Program-made: the position numbers and the translations under genes | Notes under the pieces: model-generated | Seen by the model: the letters and a program-made list of their open reading frames with translations, nothing else | Databases searched by the model: none | Told to the model about the DNA's origin: nothing | Assembly: GCA_947448025.1 (NCBI GenBank) | Contig: CANFLV010000015.1 | Span: 1 to 64,000 of the forward strand | From: Oxalobacteraceae bacterium | Lineage (GTDB): Bacteria; Pseudomonadota; Gammaproteobacteria; Burkholderiales; Burkholderiaceae_D | DNA length: 64,000 bases | Reading direction: 5' to 3' | Shown here: positions 45,489 to 55,141 of the stretch, one piece after another | Position numbering within the stretch: the first letter of the stretch is position 1 | Layout: each line of letters starts with the position of its first letter

Positions 45489-46199
45489 TTACACACCGAG
45501 CAATTCATTCAGCACAGGCATTTTTGCAGTCAATTCGGATGCAGCAAAAGTCTCGACAATCTGACCGTGCTCCATCACATAGAACCGGTCTGCGAGCGGT
45601 GCCGCAAACCGGAAATTTTGTTCCACCATGACGATCGTGTAGCCGTCGGCGCGTAGCGTCATGATCATGCGTGCCAGGGCTTGCACGATAACTGGAGCCA
45701 AGCCTTCCGAAATCTCATCGAGCAGCAGCAGCTTTGCGCCAGTGCGCAAGATGCGCGCGACCGCCAGCATCTGCTGCTCACCACCCGACAGGCGCGTACC
45801 CTGGCTGGATTTACGCTCCTCCAGATTGGGAAACATACGGTAAATTTCGGCAATCGACATGCCTTTTTCCGTCGCAGACACTGACGGTGGCAAAAGCAGG
45901 TTTTCTTCCGCCGAAAGCGAGGCAAAAATACCGCGCTCTTCCGGGCAATAACCGACGCCAAGATGCGCAATTTTATGGGTGGGCAGCTTGATCGCTTCAA
46001 CGCCATTAATCTTGATGGAGCCGGTGCGTGCGCCGGTCAAGCCCATGATCGCGCGCATTGTCGTCGTGCGACCAGCGCCATTGCGACCTAGGATGGTGAC
46101 AACTTCACCCTGATTAACGCGCAAATTAACATCGTGCAGAATGTGCGATTCGCCGTACCAGGCGTGCAGGTTAGTAATTTCGAGTGCCGGTGTCGACAT
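45489..46199 (-). CDS. livF: Branched-chain amino acid ABC ATPase LivF, Walker A Lys replaced by Arg
   Basis: 236-residue ATPase. The Walker A reads GRNGAGRTT near residues 38-46, with Arg (codon CGC) where Lys is expected; the rest of the domain is ordinary (LSGGEQQMLAVARIL signature and LLLDEISEGLAP Walker B). Starts with the ATG at 46199, overlapping the livG stop by one base, so it is coupled to it. Still likely a transport ATPase, but the substitution is unusual; see finding. Confidence 0.93.
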   Translation of the reverse strand: MSTPALEITNLHAWYGESHILHDVNLRVNQGEVVTILGRNGAGRTTTMRAIMGLTGARTGSIKINGVEAIKLPTHKIAHLGVGYCPEERGIFASLSAEENLLLPPSVSATEKGMSIAEIYRMFPNLEERKSSQGTRLSGGEQQMLAVARILRTGAKLLLLDEISEGLAPVIVQALARMIMTLRADGYTIVMVEQNFRFAAPLADRFYVMEHGQIVETFAASELTAKMPVLNELLGV

Positions 46200-46969
46200 C
46201 AATGAGCTCCTTCAAGTGCGCCGGCGCTGCTACCCATATAGGCTTCCATGACTTGTGCATTCGTTGAGACTTCAGCGTAATTGCCTTCTGCAAGGATGGC
46301 GCCGCGCTGCAAGACGGATATCTTGTCGCAAATGCCCGAGACCACGCTCATATTGTGTTCCACCATCAAAATAGTCCTGCCGGCTGCTACTTTTTTAATC
46401 AATGCAGTGACGCGACTGACATCTTCATGCCCCATGCCTTGGGTCGGCTCATCGAGCAGCATCAATTCAGGATCCATTGCCAGAGTAGTAGCGATCTCCA
46501 GTGCGCGCTTGCGCCCGTAAGGCAAATCGAGCGTTACCGTATCGGCAAATTCTGTCAAATCGACCTCGGCCAATAATTGCATCGCGCGGTCATTGAGGCT
46601 ATCGAGCGTGGATTCATTTTTCCAGAAATGGAAGGAGGTACCCATGGCGCGCTGCAAGCCGATGCGGACATTCTGCATTACGCTCAGGTGCGGAAATACT
46701 GCCGATATCTGAAATGAGCGAATGATGCCTTGTCGTGCAATTTGTGCCGGCTGCGCGGCTGTGATGTCGCGGCCATTAAACAGGATTTTTCCGCTCGTAG
46801 GCACCAGGAATTTCGTCAGCAGATTGAAGCAAGTTGTTTTGCCCGCACCGTTCGGTCCAATCAATGCATGGATATGGCCACGCTCAACCTGCAGGTTGAC
46901 GTCGTTGACAGCAGTGAATCCCTTGAACTCTTTGGTCAAGTGATGTGTTTCCAGGATGATGTCAGCCAT
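46199..46969 (-). CDS. livG: Branched-chain amino acid ABC ATPase LivG
   Basis: About 256 residues, with an ordinary Walker A GPNGAGKTT, a Walker B in LMLLDEPTQGMG, and the LivG-type end (EGNYAEVSTNAQVMEAYMGS). The second ATG at 46969 lies five bases from AAGGAG, the first at 46972 only two, so 46969 is preferred. First gene of the livGFKHM operon. The 153 bases to the GMC oxidoreductase gene hold no gene I can see. Confidence 0.94.
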   Translation of the reverse strand: MADIILETHHLTKEFKGFTAVNDVNLQVERGHIHALIGPNGAGKTTCFNLLTKFLVPTSGKILFNGRDITAAQPAQIARQGIIRSFQISAVFPHLSVMQNVRIGLQRAMGTSFHFWKNESTLDSLNDRAMQLLAEVDLTEFADTVTLDLPYGRKRALEIATTLAMDPELMLLDEPTQGMGHEDVSRVTALIKKVAAGRTILMVEHNMSVVSGICDKISVLQRGAILAEGNYAEVSTNAQVMEAYMGSSAGALEGAH

Positions 46970-47125
46970 CATTTCTCCTTACAGCGTATCAATCGAGTAC
47001 AGATCAACACCGCTTTATTTTTTATATTGATAATTTGCAAGTTGGAAGAATTGCCTGTCGGGCAAGCAACTTTCTAGGTATAGGAAAATACCATCTAATT
47101 TCTGCTTTGTCCTTGTCATTTCACA

Positions 47126-48757
47126 TCAGGAACGATGCGCTGCGCGTATCCAGGCAGAAGCTTGCTCCGCAATCATGATCGTCGGTGAGTTCGTGTTTCC
47201 GGAGGTGATTGTTGGCATGACCGACGCATCGACCACACGCAGTCCGGCGACATGACGCACGCGCAACTCACTATCGACGACTGCCATCACATCATCATCG
47301 CGACCCATCTTGCAAGTGCCCACGGGATGGAAAATCGTCGTGCCGATATCACCGGCTACACGCGCCAGCTCTTCTTCCGTGCGGAATTGCAAGCCCGGCT
47401 TGAATTCTTCCGGCGCGTATTTTTTCAGGGCCGGTGCTTCAACGATCTGCCGCGTCAGACGCAAGGCGTCGGCGGCGACTTTACGGTCTTCCGCAGTACT
47501 CAAGTAATTTGGCGTAATCGTCGGCGCAATGTTTGTGTCGGCAGAGCTGATACGAACATGACCCCGCGAAGTGGGGCGCAAATTACAGACGCTGGCAGTA
47601 ATCGCCGGAAACGGATGCAAAGGATCACCGAATTTTTCCAGTGATAAGGGCTGTACATGATATTGCAGGTTTGCACTAGCCTGCCCTGGATCGGAACGCG
47701 TAAACGCACCAAGCTGCGACGGCGCCATCGACATCGGGCCGCTGCGTTTCAATGCATATTCGAGTCCGATCATCATCTTGCCATGCCATGTAGACGCCAT
47801 CGTATTCAAGGTTTTTGCGCCGCTGACCTTGAACGCCATGCGTAGCTGCAAATGATCCTGCAAGTTTTCACCAACGCCGGGCGCGTCAACGACGACCGGG
47901 ATTCCATGCTCTTGCAGTAAGGTCGCAGGGCCGATCCCGGAGACCTGAAGAATTTGTGGAGAACCGACCGCTCCGGCAGCAAGTATGGTTTCACGCGTGG
48001 ATTCGGCAAACCATTGCTGGCCTCCACCGGTGAACTCTACCCCAGTGCAGACTTTGCCCTCTGGTCGCGTTTCAATACGCAGGCGCGTGACATGGGCACC
48101 GGTCATGATGTCGAGATTACCGCGCCGCGTTGCGTTCTTTAGGAAAGCCTGGGCAGTATTCCAGCGCAAGCCGCTCTTCTGGTTCACATCGAAATAACCG
48201 CAGCCTTCATTATCGCCACGATTGAAATCATCGCTCATCGGTATGCCGGTCTCGGCGGCAGCCGCACGGAAGGCATCGAGGATTTCCCAGGAAAGCCGTT
48301 GTTTTTCCACACGCCATTCGCCACCCGCACCATGAAATTCATTAGCGCCGGCATGATGGTCTTCGGTTTTCTTGAAAACAGGTAACACCTGATTCCAGCT
48401 CCAACGACTGTCGTCGCTCAGTTTTGCCCATTCATCGTAGTCCCGTTCCTGGCCGCGCATGTAAATCATGCCATTGATGGAAGAACAGCCACCGAGGACC
48501 TTGCCACGCGGATAAATAAGGCTGCGACCATTCAGTCCAGGTTCGGCTGCGGTACGAAAACGCCAGTCAGTGCGCGGATTATCGATGCAATACAAGTAAC
48601 CGACTGGAATATGCACCCAGATGTAATCATCCTTGCCACCCGCTTCCAGCAACAAGACTGATACATCCTTGTCGCGCGTCAACCGGTTTGCCAGCACACA
48701 ACCTGCGCTGCCGGCACCAATAATGATGTAATCGTATTTACCTGCGGATGCTGTCAT
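47126..48757 (-). CDS. GMC family alcohol / choline dehydrogenase-type flavoenzyme
   Basis: 543-residue FAD enzyme. YDYIIIGAGSAGCVLANRLT is the N-terminal dinucleotide motif; YPRGKVLGGCSSINGMIYMR and GAVGSPQILQVSGIGPA are GMC signatures 1 and 2. The catalytic His is probably in IGTTIFHPVGTCKMG. By sequence this is a membrane-associated or soluble alcohol/choline dehydrogenase (AlkJ/BetA group). No betaine genes are nearby, so a general alcohol substrate is likelier. Single gene between the liv operon and the DnaA-box region. Confidence 0.92.
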   Translation of the reverse strand: MTASAGKYDYIIIGAGSAGCVLANRLTRDKDVSVLLLEAGGKDDYIWVHIPVGYLYCIDNPRTDWRFRTAAEPGLNGRSLIYPRGKVLGGCSSINGMIYMRGQERDYDEWAKLSDDSRWSWNQVLPVFKKTEDHHAGANEFHGAGGEWRVEKQRLSWEILDAFRAAAAETGIPMSDDFNRGDNEGCGYFDVNQKSGLRWNTAQAFLKNATRRGNLDIMTGAHVTRLRIETRPEGKVCTGVEFTGGGQQWFAESTRETILAAGAVGSPQILQVSGIGPATLLQEHGIPVVVDAPGVGENLQDHLQLRMAFKVSGAKTLNTMASTWHGKMMIGLEYALKRSGPMSMAPSQLGAFTRSDPGQASANLQYHVQPLSLEKFGDPLHPFPAITASVCNLRPTSRGHVRISSADTNIAPTITPNYLSTAEDRKVAADALRLTRQIVEAPALKKYAPEEFKPGLQFRTEEELARVAGDIGTTIFHPVGTCKMGRDDDVMAVVDSELRVRHVAGLRVVDASVMPTITSGNTNSPTIMIAEQASAWIRAAHRS

Positions 48758-48849
48758 GGTGTCTTGGAATAAAAATTATTGGCCATAGCGTAACCGATTG
48801 GCTCGACAGAAACAGCAACATTTCTCCGGTCTGTTGCGGCCATATAGGA

Positions 48850-49079
48850 CTGTGGATAAGCCTCTGGATATCTTTAAAGTCGATTGTGGATAAGTCCCGA
48901 CTTGTTCCTGCGATGAAATCTGTCCAGAATTTGTCCGCACCTGATACAGGGCTTATGCATGACTTATAAATTCGCCAATCCTTTGATTGCAAAACGCTTT
49001 TCGCACTTATCCACAGAAATCGACTTACGTTAACAACTACTACTAAACGTATATATAAACAATATATTAAAAACCAGCC
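48850..49079 (+). repeat. Origin-like repeat unit 1 (DnaA boxes, trio, AT-rich)
   Basis: Consensus DnaA boxes TGTGGATAA at 48851-48859 and 48885-48893, and an inverted TTATCCACA at 49007-49015. About 21 bases after the last box comes CTACTACTA (49037-49045), resembling a DnaA-trio tract. It is followed by an almost pure A/T run (49046-49075) that could unwind. Same length and spacing as unit 2, 406 bases away. Confidence 0.75.
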
Positions 49080-49255
49080 GCAAATTCCTCACGCGATTTA
49101 GCCGAAGAAAGGAAATTTCCAAAACACAATGCAGGAATAAATGAACCTTCAGGAAACAAGCTATACGCAGCTTGTTGAAATGCTCAGTAAGAGATAGGTA
49201 ATTAAATATGAAAAAGACATTGCCATTCGTAGCAACATTACCCTGTAGACAAGTT

Positions 49256-49485
49256 TTGTGGATAAACCTCTGGATATCTCTTGTGATTATTGTGAATAAG
49301 TCCGGACTTATTCCTGCTGCGAAAACTATCCAGAATTTACCAGCCAGTGATACAGGGTTTATGCAGGACTTATAAATTCGCCAAACCCTTGATTTTAAAA
49401 ATCTTTTATCGCTTATCCACAGAAATCACGCTACGTTAACAACTACTACTAAGCATATATATAAACAATATATTAAAAACCAGCC
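49256..49485 (+). repeat. Origin-like repeat unit 2 (DnaA boxes, trio, AT-rich)
   Basis: Consensus box TGTGGATAA at 49257-49265, one-mismatch TGTGAATAA at 49291-49299, and inverted TTATCCACA at 49413-49421. CTACTACTA lies at 49443-49451, then an A/T run to about 49481. It aligns base for base with unit 1 across most of its length, including CTCTGGATATCT and GACTTATAAATTCGCC, with scattered differences showing an older duplication. Confidence 0.75.
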
Positions 49486-49746
49486 CCACATGCTTGGCCG
49501 ACTTTGTCTGAAAAAACTGCCTCAAAAGCAAGACGAAGAACGAGCGTTCAAAGAATAATGGGTATAGAGGCCGCTGGTGAGCTCTAAAAGTGCAAACAAC
49601 ACTCGAGGGTATGCGAGAGATGCAAAAACGCGCCAGCAAGCGATTAAGGCATGCTGACGCGTCAGATACTCCAGGTAAGAACACCGGATTTCATGATTAC
49701 CAGGTTCATATGGGAATTTACACAGCTTGCTTGAACTCAAATCAGT

Positions 49747-50676
49747 TTAGCCACCTTCCCCTGCAGTACGACTCAGATGACCACGTAGCCATTTATGCAC
49801 GGCACTGCGGGCATCACGTTCGTGCCACAACATGTCAACGTTGACTTCCGGCAGTTTGAAGGGCAAATCCTTGATGATGAAGGCATCAGCCATACCAGTG
49901 GAAGCAATCAGATGGCGCGGCAACACAGTGATGAGGTCGGAACTCGACACGACTTGACCCGCCGTATAAAACTGATTCACAGTAAGTGTAATGTGACGTT
50001 CACGGCCGATTTGCGCCAAAGTCTCGTCCGATAGGCCATGCGCGCGCCCGGAAAAACTCACTAGCAAATGTTTCGCAGAACAATATCGGTCGAGTGTCAG
50101 TTCAAGATTAGCCAATGGATGCTCTTTGCGCATTACGCAAACGTAATGACCAGAATACAAGCGCTCATGCCGAATCGGTGTTTCCGGGCCGCCTGAGAGC
50201 TGGGCCACCACGCCCGGGAAAAAGCCAATTGCCAGATCGATATCCGAGCGCAGGAGCATCGGGCGCGGCTCACGCGTGGTCAGTGGCACCATTCGTACCT
50301 GAACGCCCGGTGCATCGTGTTCAATCGCTCGAACGAGCGAGGGAAGCCACAAGACAGCCGTTGCATCGGCCATTGCCATGCGTAAGGTCGCATGCACTTT
50401 CGAAATATCAAAATTCGTCGGCGCGACCGCTTCCTCAAGATCCGATAAGGCACGACGCACCACAGGCCATAATTCCTCGGCACGCGGCGTCGGCTTAACG
50501 CCGTGGGCGGTACGGATCAAGAGTTCGTCATTGAGCGTGTCACGCAAACGGCGCAAGGCATTCGACACAGCAGGTTGTGTCATAGCGAGATGACCGGCTG
50601 CCCGTGTCAGGTTTTGCTCGGTCATGACAGCATCAAAAACGCGCAACAGATTCAGATCAAGGTTTAAAAAACTCAT
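49747..50676 (-). CDS. LysR family transcriptional regulator
   Basis: 309-residue DNA-binding regulator. The N-terminal winged helix-turn-helix is NLTRAAGHLAMTQPAVSNAL, followed by RRLRDTLNDELLIR. The C-terminal ligand-binding domain is present in full. The ATG at 50676 is preferred to a TTG at 50691. Divergent from the small membrane protein gene at 50835, which is a candidate target; the natural ligand is not inferable. Confidence 0.9.
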   Translation of the reverse strand: MSFLNLDLNLLRVFDAVMTEQNLTRAAGHLAMTQPAVSNALRRLRDTLNDELLIRTAHGVKPTPRAEELWPVVRRALSDLEEAVAPTNFDISKVHATLRMAMADATAVLWLPSLVRAIEHDAPGVQVRMVPLTTREPRPMLLRSDIDLAIGFFPGVVAQLSGGPETPIRHERLYSGHYVCVMRKEHPLANLELTLDRYCSAKHLLVSFSGRAHGLSDETLAQIGRERHITLTVNQFYTAGQVVSSSDLITVLPRHLIASTGMADAFIIKDLPFKLPEVNVDMLWHERDARSAVHKWLRGHLSRTAGEGG

Positions 50677-50834
50677 GGTGGCCGCAAACAAGTTGAAACC
50701 GAAATATTAAGGTGATATTCATAAAAAGGATAGCCGATATGGAAAATCGTAATTGGATATATAACTGAACCTTGCCTACACTTCGGCACATCGGTAGAAC
50801 AAACAGCGCTGCCAAACAATTTCAGGAGTACACC

Positions 50835-51110
50835 ATGTCAGTTATTAATCTCGTTTCACCAGTCGCCAGTATCGTCCGTCCTATGATCAGTTTTGGTATT
50901 GTTGCCACGCTGATGTTGATTTTCAAGCCTTTACTGGTAGGCATGCTGCGTGCTGCGTTGCTGGTCTTAAATCCACGTGCCAAGAACGTGAAGAAAATTA
51001 AAGAAGAGCGCGTCAAAGGCATCATGATGTTGAACACAATGGCACGTGACCTTGACCGCACACAGCCTAACTTGGCTGCAGAGCTGCGTTACATGGCTTG
51101 GCGTGATTGA
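50835..51110 (+). CDS. Small membrane protein, function unknown
   Basis: 91 residues beginning MSVINLVSPVASIVRPMISF, with a long hydrophobic region (about residues 15-45, one or two membrane passes). A basic segment follows (NPRAKNVKKIKEERVKG), then a C-terminal charged helix. AGGAGTACACC precedes the ATG, so translation is well supported. The longer frame from 50772 is less likely. Followed by a terminator at 51151. Not recognised. Confidence 0.75.
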   Translation: MSVINLVSPVASIVRPMISFGIVATLMLIFKPLLVGMLRAALLVLNPRAKNVKKIKEERVKGIMMLNTMARDLDRTQPNLAAELRYMAWRD

Positions 51111-51150
51111 TTTGCCATGTTTGAAGTGGTGAAAAGCAGTACAGGAAATG

Positions 51151-51182
51151 CCCCGCTGACTTCTGGTCCGCGGGGTTTTTTT
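51151..51182 (+). terminator. Rho-independent terminator after the small membrane protein
   Basis: Stem CCCCGC/GCGGGG with a 13-base loop, followed by seven T. It starts 40 bases past the stop codon at 51110. Confidence 0.85.
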
Positions 51183-51609
51183 ATAGGCCTTCGATCAGCA
51201 TTTGCGTGTCGATGACGCGTACCTGCCCGCGCATTAACTGTCCCTCTTGCGCAAACCAGCGTTGAACTACAAATGGCCCTTGCCCCGTCGCCCGGCGAAT
51301 GGCATATTGAAAAATCGCATCCCAGTTCATATCACGGGGCATGACCCAGACTACGCGTCGTCCCTGGTCAGCAAGAATCCCGGCGTGCCGCAGATTTGCA
51401 GCGATTCGTTCTGCTCTTTGCTCACGACTAAAATCATACTGCCCGTGCACATCAGGTGCTGGCATGACAAACGGTACGCGTAGCTGCTTCAACTCGCTGC
51501 TGCCAGTCTTGAAGCGCGCCCAAGGCCCCAGCAATGTGCGGCCAACAAAATCCAGTTCTTCAGCATCGAGTGCTTCATCGAGGTAGTAGCAGGACAGTGG
51601 CGCGCGCAT
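51181..51609 (-). CDS. Hypothetical protein
   Basis: 142 residues from MRAPLSCYYLDEALDAEELD to the C-terminal MLIEGL. No signal peptide, no membrane segment and no motif I recognise. An Arg/Asp-rich helical middle (REQRAERIAANLRHAG) is followed by a basic-aromatic segment. The start at 51609 is taken because longer frames read into the threonine aldolase gene. It lies 13 bases downstream of that gene on the same strand and is probably co-transcribed. Confidence 0.6.
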   Translation of the reverse strand: MRAPLSCYYLDEALDAEELDFVGRTLLGPWARFKTGSSELKQLRVPFVMPAPDVHGQYDFSREQRAERIAANLRHAGILADQGRRVVWVMPRDMNWDAIFQYAIRRATGQGPFVVQRWFAQEGQLMRGQVRVIDTQMLIEGL

Positions 51610-51622
51610 GGCAGTGCTTCCT

Positions 51623-52693
51623 TTAAAATTTTCTAACAATCTCCAGCGTGTGTTCAATATCAACACGGCTGATATCGAGATGCGTGACCCAGCGGAAGCG
51701 TTGCACAGCACATTGATTGACGCGGTAGAGGCCGCTGGTGGCGCGCACTTCATGCTGTGCCAGATAGTCGGAAAACGCTGGCGCAATATCCGCGGCAATA
51801 TCGACAAACACGATGTTTGTTTGCGGTGCATGGGCATCGAGTTTGCCGGCCAATCGTGGGTGTGCTGCCGCAATTTCGGTCAGACCACGCGCCAGCAGGG
51901 CAGCATTCGCATGATCTTCTGCAAGCCGGTGCACATTGTTTTGCAAGGCATATATGCCTGCCGCTGCGAGCAAGCCTGACTGCCGCATGCCGCCGCCGAG
52001 CATTTTGCGCGGTCGCTTTGCACGGGCAATAAAATCATGTGAACCGAGCAGTAGCGATCCGACTGGCGCACCGAGTCCTTTGGACAGACACAGGGACACT
52101 GAATCAAAGCCCTGGCACAGCGTTTTCGCCTGCAATAGGGGATCAATACCACTTACAGCTGCTTGCGCGACAGCAGCGTTCATGAGCCGCGCACCATCGA
52201 TGTGTGCCTGCAAGCCGCGACGCTGCGCCAGTGCGGCGACATCGTGCATGTATTGCTGTGGCAGGACTTTGCCACCTGTCGTGTTTTCAAGGACGACGAG
52301 TCGCGTACGCGCGAAGTGTCCGTCATCGGGCTTGATTGCGGCTTCGATATCGGCCAGGGCAATGCTGCCATCGGGCTGATGTTCCAGCGGCTGTGGCTGG
52401 ATCGAACCGAGCACGGCCATACCGCCGGCTTCCCAGCGATAGGTGTGCCATTGCTGGCCAACGATGGCTTCGTCGCCACGCTGGCAATGCGTCATCAAGG
52501 CGATCAGGTTGGTTTGCGTGCCGCTGGGGGCAAACAGCGCGGCTTCAAAGCCCAGCATTTCGGCGGCCATCGCCTGCAAGGCATTCACGCTGGGGTCGTC
52601 GCCAAAGACATCGTCGCCGAGCGGTGCATCGAACATGGCTTGCTTCATGGCCGCGCTGGGCTGGGTGACGGTATCGCTGCGGAAATCGATCAT
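51623..52693 (-). CDS. ltaE: Low-specificity L-threonine aldolase
   Basis: 356-residue PLP enzyme that splits threonine or allo-threonine to glycine and acetaldehyde. MIDFRSDTVTQPS is the family opening, DDVFGDDP follows, and the PLP lysine is in SLCLSKGLGAPVGS. IDGARLMNAA is also typical. Complete. Confidence 0.92.
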   Translation of the reverse strand: MIDFRSDTVTQPSAAMKQAMFDAPLGDDVFGDDPSVNALQAMAAEMLGFEAALFAPSGTQTNLIALMTHCQRGDEAIVGQQWHTYRWEAGGMAVLGSIQPQPLEHQPDGSIALADIEAAIKPDDGHFARTRLVVLENTTGGKVLPQQYMHDVAALAQRRGLQAHIDGARLMNAAVAQAAVSGIDPLLQAKTLCQGFDSVSLCLSKGLGAPVGSLLLGSHDFIARAKRPRKMLGGGMRQSGLLAAAGIYALQNNVHRLAEDHANAALLARGLTEIAAAHPRLAGKLDAHAPQTNIVFVDIAADIAPAFSDYLAQHEVRATSGLYRVNQCAVQRFRWVTHLDISRVDIEHTLEIVRKF

Positions 52694-52790
52694 GGGTCTG
52701 CTTTAGGAAATGGTAGGAAGTGAGAATATTATTCACAGCAATTCTGACAGAAACTGCGGCGTCCAGATCGAATTGATTCGCAGCAAATAA

Positions 52791-52821
52791 AAAGCGCGGT
52801 CAGGTTGCCCTGCCGCGCTTT
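52791..52821 (-). terminator. Rho-independent terminator of pckG
   Basis: 9-bp stem AAAGCGCGG/CCGCGCTTT with a 13-base loop, followed on the minus strand by a short T-rich run; 42 bases past the pckG stop. Confidence 0.87.
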
Positions 52822-52862
52822 GTTTTGTCTCCTCCGTCAACGGAGAGGGGGCTTGCTTGAAC

Positions 52863-54719
52863 TTATTGGGCCAGGCGTTGCTCGAGTGCCGCCTTCATGT
52901 CATGCAGGGCCTGTGGCAGGCGCTGGCTGAGTTTGTCGAACAGTTCGGTATGCAGCTTGATTTCGTCGCTCCATGCATCTTTGTCGATCGAGGTGATCTG
53001 ATCGAACATCTGCTCGGTGAACTCAAGGCCGTCCCAGCTGAGGTCACTGAAACCAGGCGTGACGCCAAACGCATGTTCGGTGCCGCCTGCGTCGCCTTCA
53101 AGACGATCAAGCATCCACTTCAAGACGCGCATATTGTCGCCAAATCCAGGCCAGACGAATTTGCCATTGGCATCGGTACGGAACCAGTTCACGCAATAAA
53201 TTTTCGGCTGTGTTGCGGCAGAAGCTGCAATTTTCTCGCCCATGTTCAGCCAGTGCTGGAAATAGTCGCTCATGTTGTAACCCATGAACGGCAGCATCGC
53301 AAACGGATCACGACGTACCACGCCCATCTGGCCGGCAGCAGCAGCTGTCGTCTCGGAACCCATGGTCGCGGCCATGTAGACGCCTTCGGTCCAATTACGC
53401 GCTTCGGTGACCAGTGGTACCGTCGTTGAACGACGGCCACCGAAAATGAAGGCTGAAATTGGTACGCCAGCAGGATCATCCCAGGCGCTGTCGAGCACCG
53501 GATTCTGCGTAGCTGCGACTGTGAAGCGTGCATTCGGATGTGCCGCCTTGCGGCCGGTTTCCTTGGCGATGGCCGGGGTCCAGTCCTTGCCTTGCCAGTC
53601 GATCAAATGCGCTGGCGCTTCTTTGGTCATGCCTTCCCACCAGACGTCGCCATCATCGGTCAGACCGACGTTGGTGAAGATTGTGTCAGACACGAGGCAA
53701 TCCATGCAGTTCGAATTGGTCGAGCGGTTCGTGCCAGGAGCGACGCCGAAATAGCCGGCTTCAGGATTGATCGCATACAGGCGGCCATCGGCGCCCGGTT
53801 TGATCCAGGCGATGTCGTCACCGATCGTGGTGACTTTCCAGCCCGTGAATGCGACTGGCGGAATCATCATCGAGAAATTAGTCTTGCCGCAAGCCGAAGG
53901 AAAGGCCGCTGCGACATAATGCTTTTTGCCTTCCGGCGATTCGACACCGAGGATCAGCATGTGTTCAGCGAGCCAGCCCTGGTCGCGGCCCATGTTCGAA
54001 GCGATACGCAAGGCGAAGCATTTTTTACCCAGCAGCGCATTGCCGCCATAGCCGGAACCATAGGACCAGATTTCGCGGGTCTCAGGATAGTGGACGATGT
54101 ATTTAGTTGCATTGCAAGGCCATGCCACATCCGCCTGACCCGCTTCCAGAGGTGCGCCGACTGTATGCACGCAAGGCACGAATTCACCGTCGGTCCCGAG
54201 TACGTCATAGACAGCTTTGCCCATGCGCGTCATGATGCGCATGTTGACGGCGACGTAAGGTGAGTCGGACAATTCGACGCCGATATGGGCGATCGGCGAG
54301 CCGAGTGGTCCCATCGAGAACGGCACGACATACATTGTGCGACCGCGCATGCAGCCATCGAACAGGCCACTGAGCGTCGAGCGCATTTCAGCAGGCGCCA
54401 TCCAGTTATTGGTTGGACCGGCATCGTCTTTTTCAGTGCTGCAGATGTAGGTACGATCTTCTACGCGCGCTACGTCGGTCGGATCGGAACAGGCAAGATA
54501 ACTGTTTGGGCGCTTTGCCTCGTTGAGTTTTTTCATGGTGCCGGAAGCGACCATGTCGGCACACAGGCGGTCATACTCTTCTTGCGAGCCGTCGCACCAG
54601 TAGATGCGATCAGGTTTTGTCAGAGTCGCGATTTCCGCTACCCAGTTAATCAGTTTTTGCTGTTTGATGTAAGGTGGGGCATTCAAGGCTGCAACGCCTC
54701 CCATGACTGGTCGATTCAT
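52863..54719 (-). CDS. pckG: Phosphoenolpyruvate carboxykinase (GTP)
   Basis: 618-residue gluconeogenic enzyme converting oxaloacetate and GTP to PEP. Kinase 1a region [15 protein letters not shown] carries the P-loop and hyper-reactive Cys; [10 protein letters not shown] follows, and NWFRTDANG is also diagnostic. The length and motifs place it in the GTP class, not the ATP class. The ATG at 54719 is preceded by GGAGGTTTT, so the longer frame to 54962 is not used. Confidence 0.97.
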   Translation of the reverse strand: MNRPVMGGVAALNAPPYIKQQKLINWVAEIATLTKPDRIYWCDGSQEEYDRLCADMVASGTMKKLNEAKRPNSYLACSDPTDVARVEDRTYICSTEKDDAGPTNNWMAPAEMRSTLSGLFDGCMRGRTMYVVPFSMGPLGSPIAHIGVELSDSPYVAVNMRIMTRMGKAVYDVLGTDGEFVPCVHTVGAPLEAGQADVAWPCNATKYIVHYPETREIWSYGSGYGGNALLGKKCFALRIASNMGRDQGWLAEHMLILGVESPEGKKHYVAAAFPSACGKTNFSMMIPPVAFTGWKVTTIGDDIAWIKPGADGRLYAINPEAGYFGVAPGTNRSTNSNCMDCLVSDTIFTNVGLTDDGDVWWEGMTKEAPAHLIDWQGKDWTPAIAKETGRKAAHPNARFTVAATQNPVLDSAWDDPAGVPISAFIFGGRRSTTVPLVTEARNWTEGVYMAATMGSETTAAAAGQMGVVRRDPFAMLPFMGYNMSDYFQHWLNMGEKIAASAATQPKIYCVNWFRTDANGKFVWPGFGDNMRVLKWMLDRLEGDAGGTEHAFGVTPGFSDLSWDGLEFTEQMFDQITSIDKDAWSDEIKLHTELFDKLSQRLPQALHDMKAALEQRLAQ

Positions 54720-55141
54720 AAAACCTCCGATGCGTATAAAGAATTTTGTCTTGTCGAGGCAGGACAGGAACGGGTCAATCGCATGCCGGCGGATATGTCG
54801 GCATACGGCGGCGCTCATGTCACACTGCGGTCGGATCTGCGAACGCAAGGTTTGCGCCATAGTGTATGGACAAACCTGTAAGGCGAGCCTGCGCATGGTG
54901 CGCGTCAGTGAATCTGCTTGTCCGAATGAGACAGGAGAGGATTCAAAATGCCACGATGCCACGCGAAAAGTGATAAAGATTGTACACCGCAGTCACCCTG
55001 ATGCCTTCTGTTTTCAGTCAATTTGGTAGTAATAATGACCAAGTGATGTAGTAGGCTATTTGAATTACGTAAAATTGCGTTGCTTTATTACTAAAATTTT
55101 TTACCTTGTCGTTTAACCTTTATTTTTTACTATTTAATCCC
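54720..55141. other. Divergent intergenic region between pckG and the hydroxyacid dehydrogenase
   Basis: 421 bases with no gene I can support. It must hold the promoters of both flanking genes, but neither is obvious. An interrupted inverted repeat ATGCCG...CGGCAT (54783-54804) is a possible operator. The 100 bases before the dehydrogenase start are strikingly T-rich. Confidence 0.5.

Larger units (their letters stand above)
48758..49746. other. Gene-free, AT-rich intergenic region carrying the duplicated origin-like units
   Basis: About 990 bases with no convincing reading frame. It contains two 230-base direct repeats (next two entries), the stretch between them (49080-49255, no clear feature) and a right flank to 49746 that holds nothing I recognise. 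It is flanked by the GMC oxidoreductase gene (leftward, starting at 48757) and the 3' end of the LysR gene. Confidence 0.8.

Noticed and set aside
54720-54962. N-terminal extension of PEP carboxykinase
   Set aside because: The extra 81 residues do not resemble the family, and the ATG at 54719 has a strong GGAGG site.
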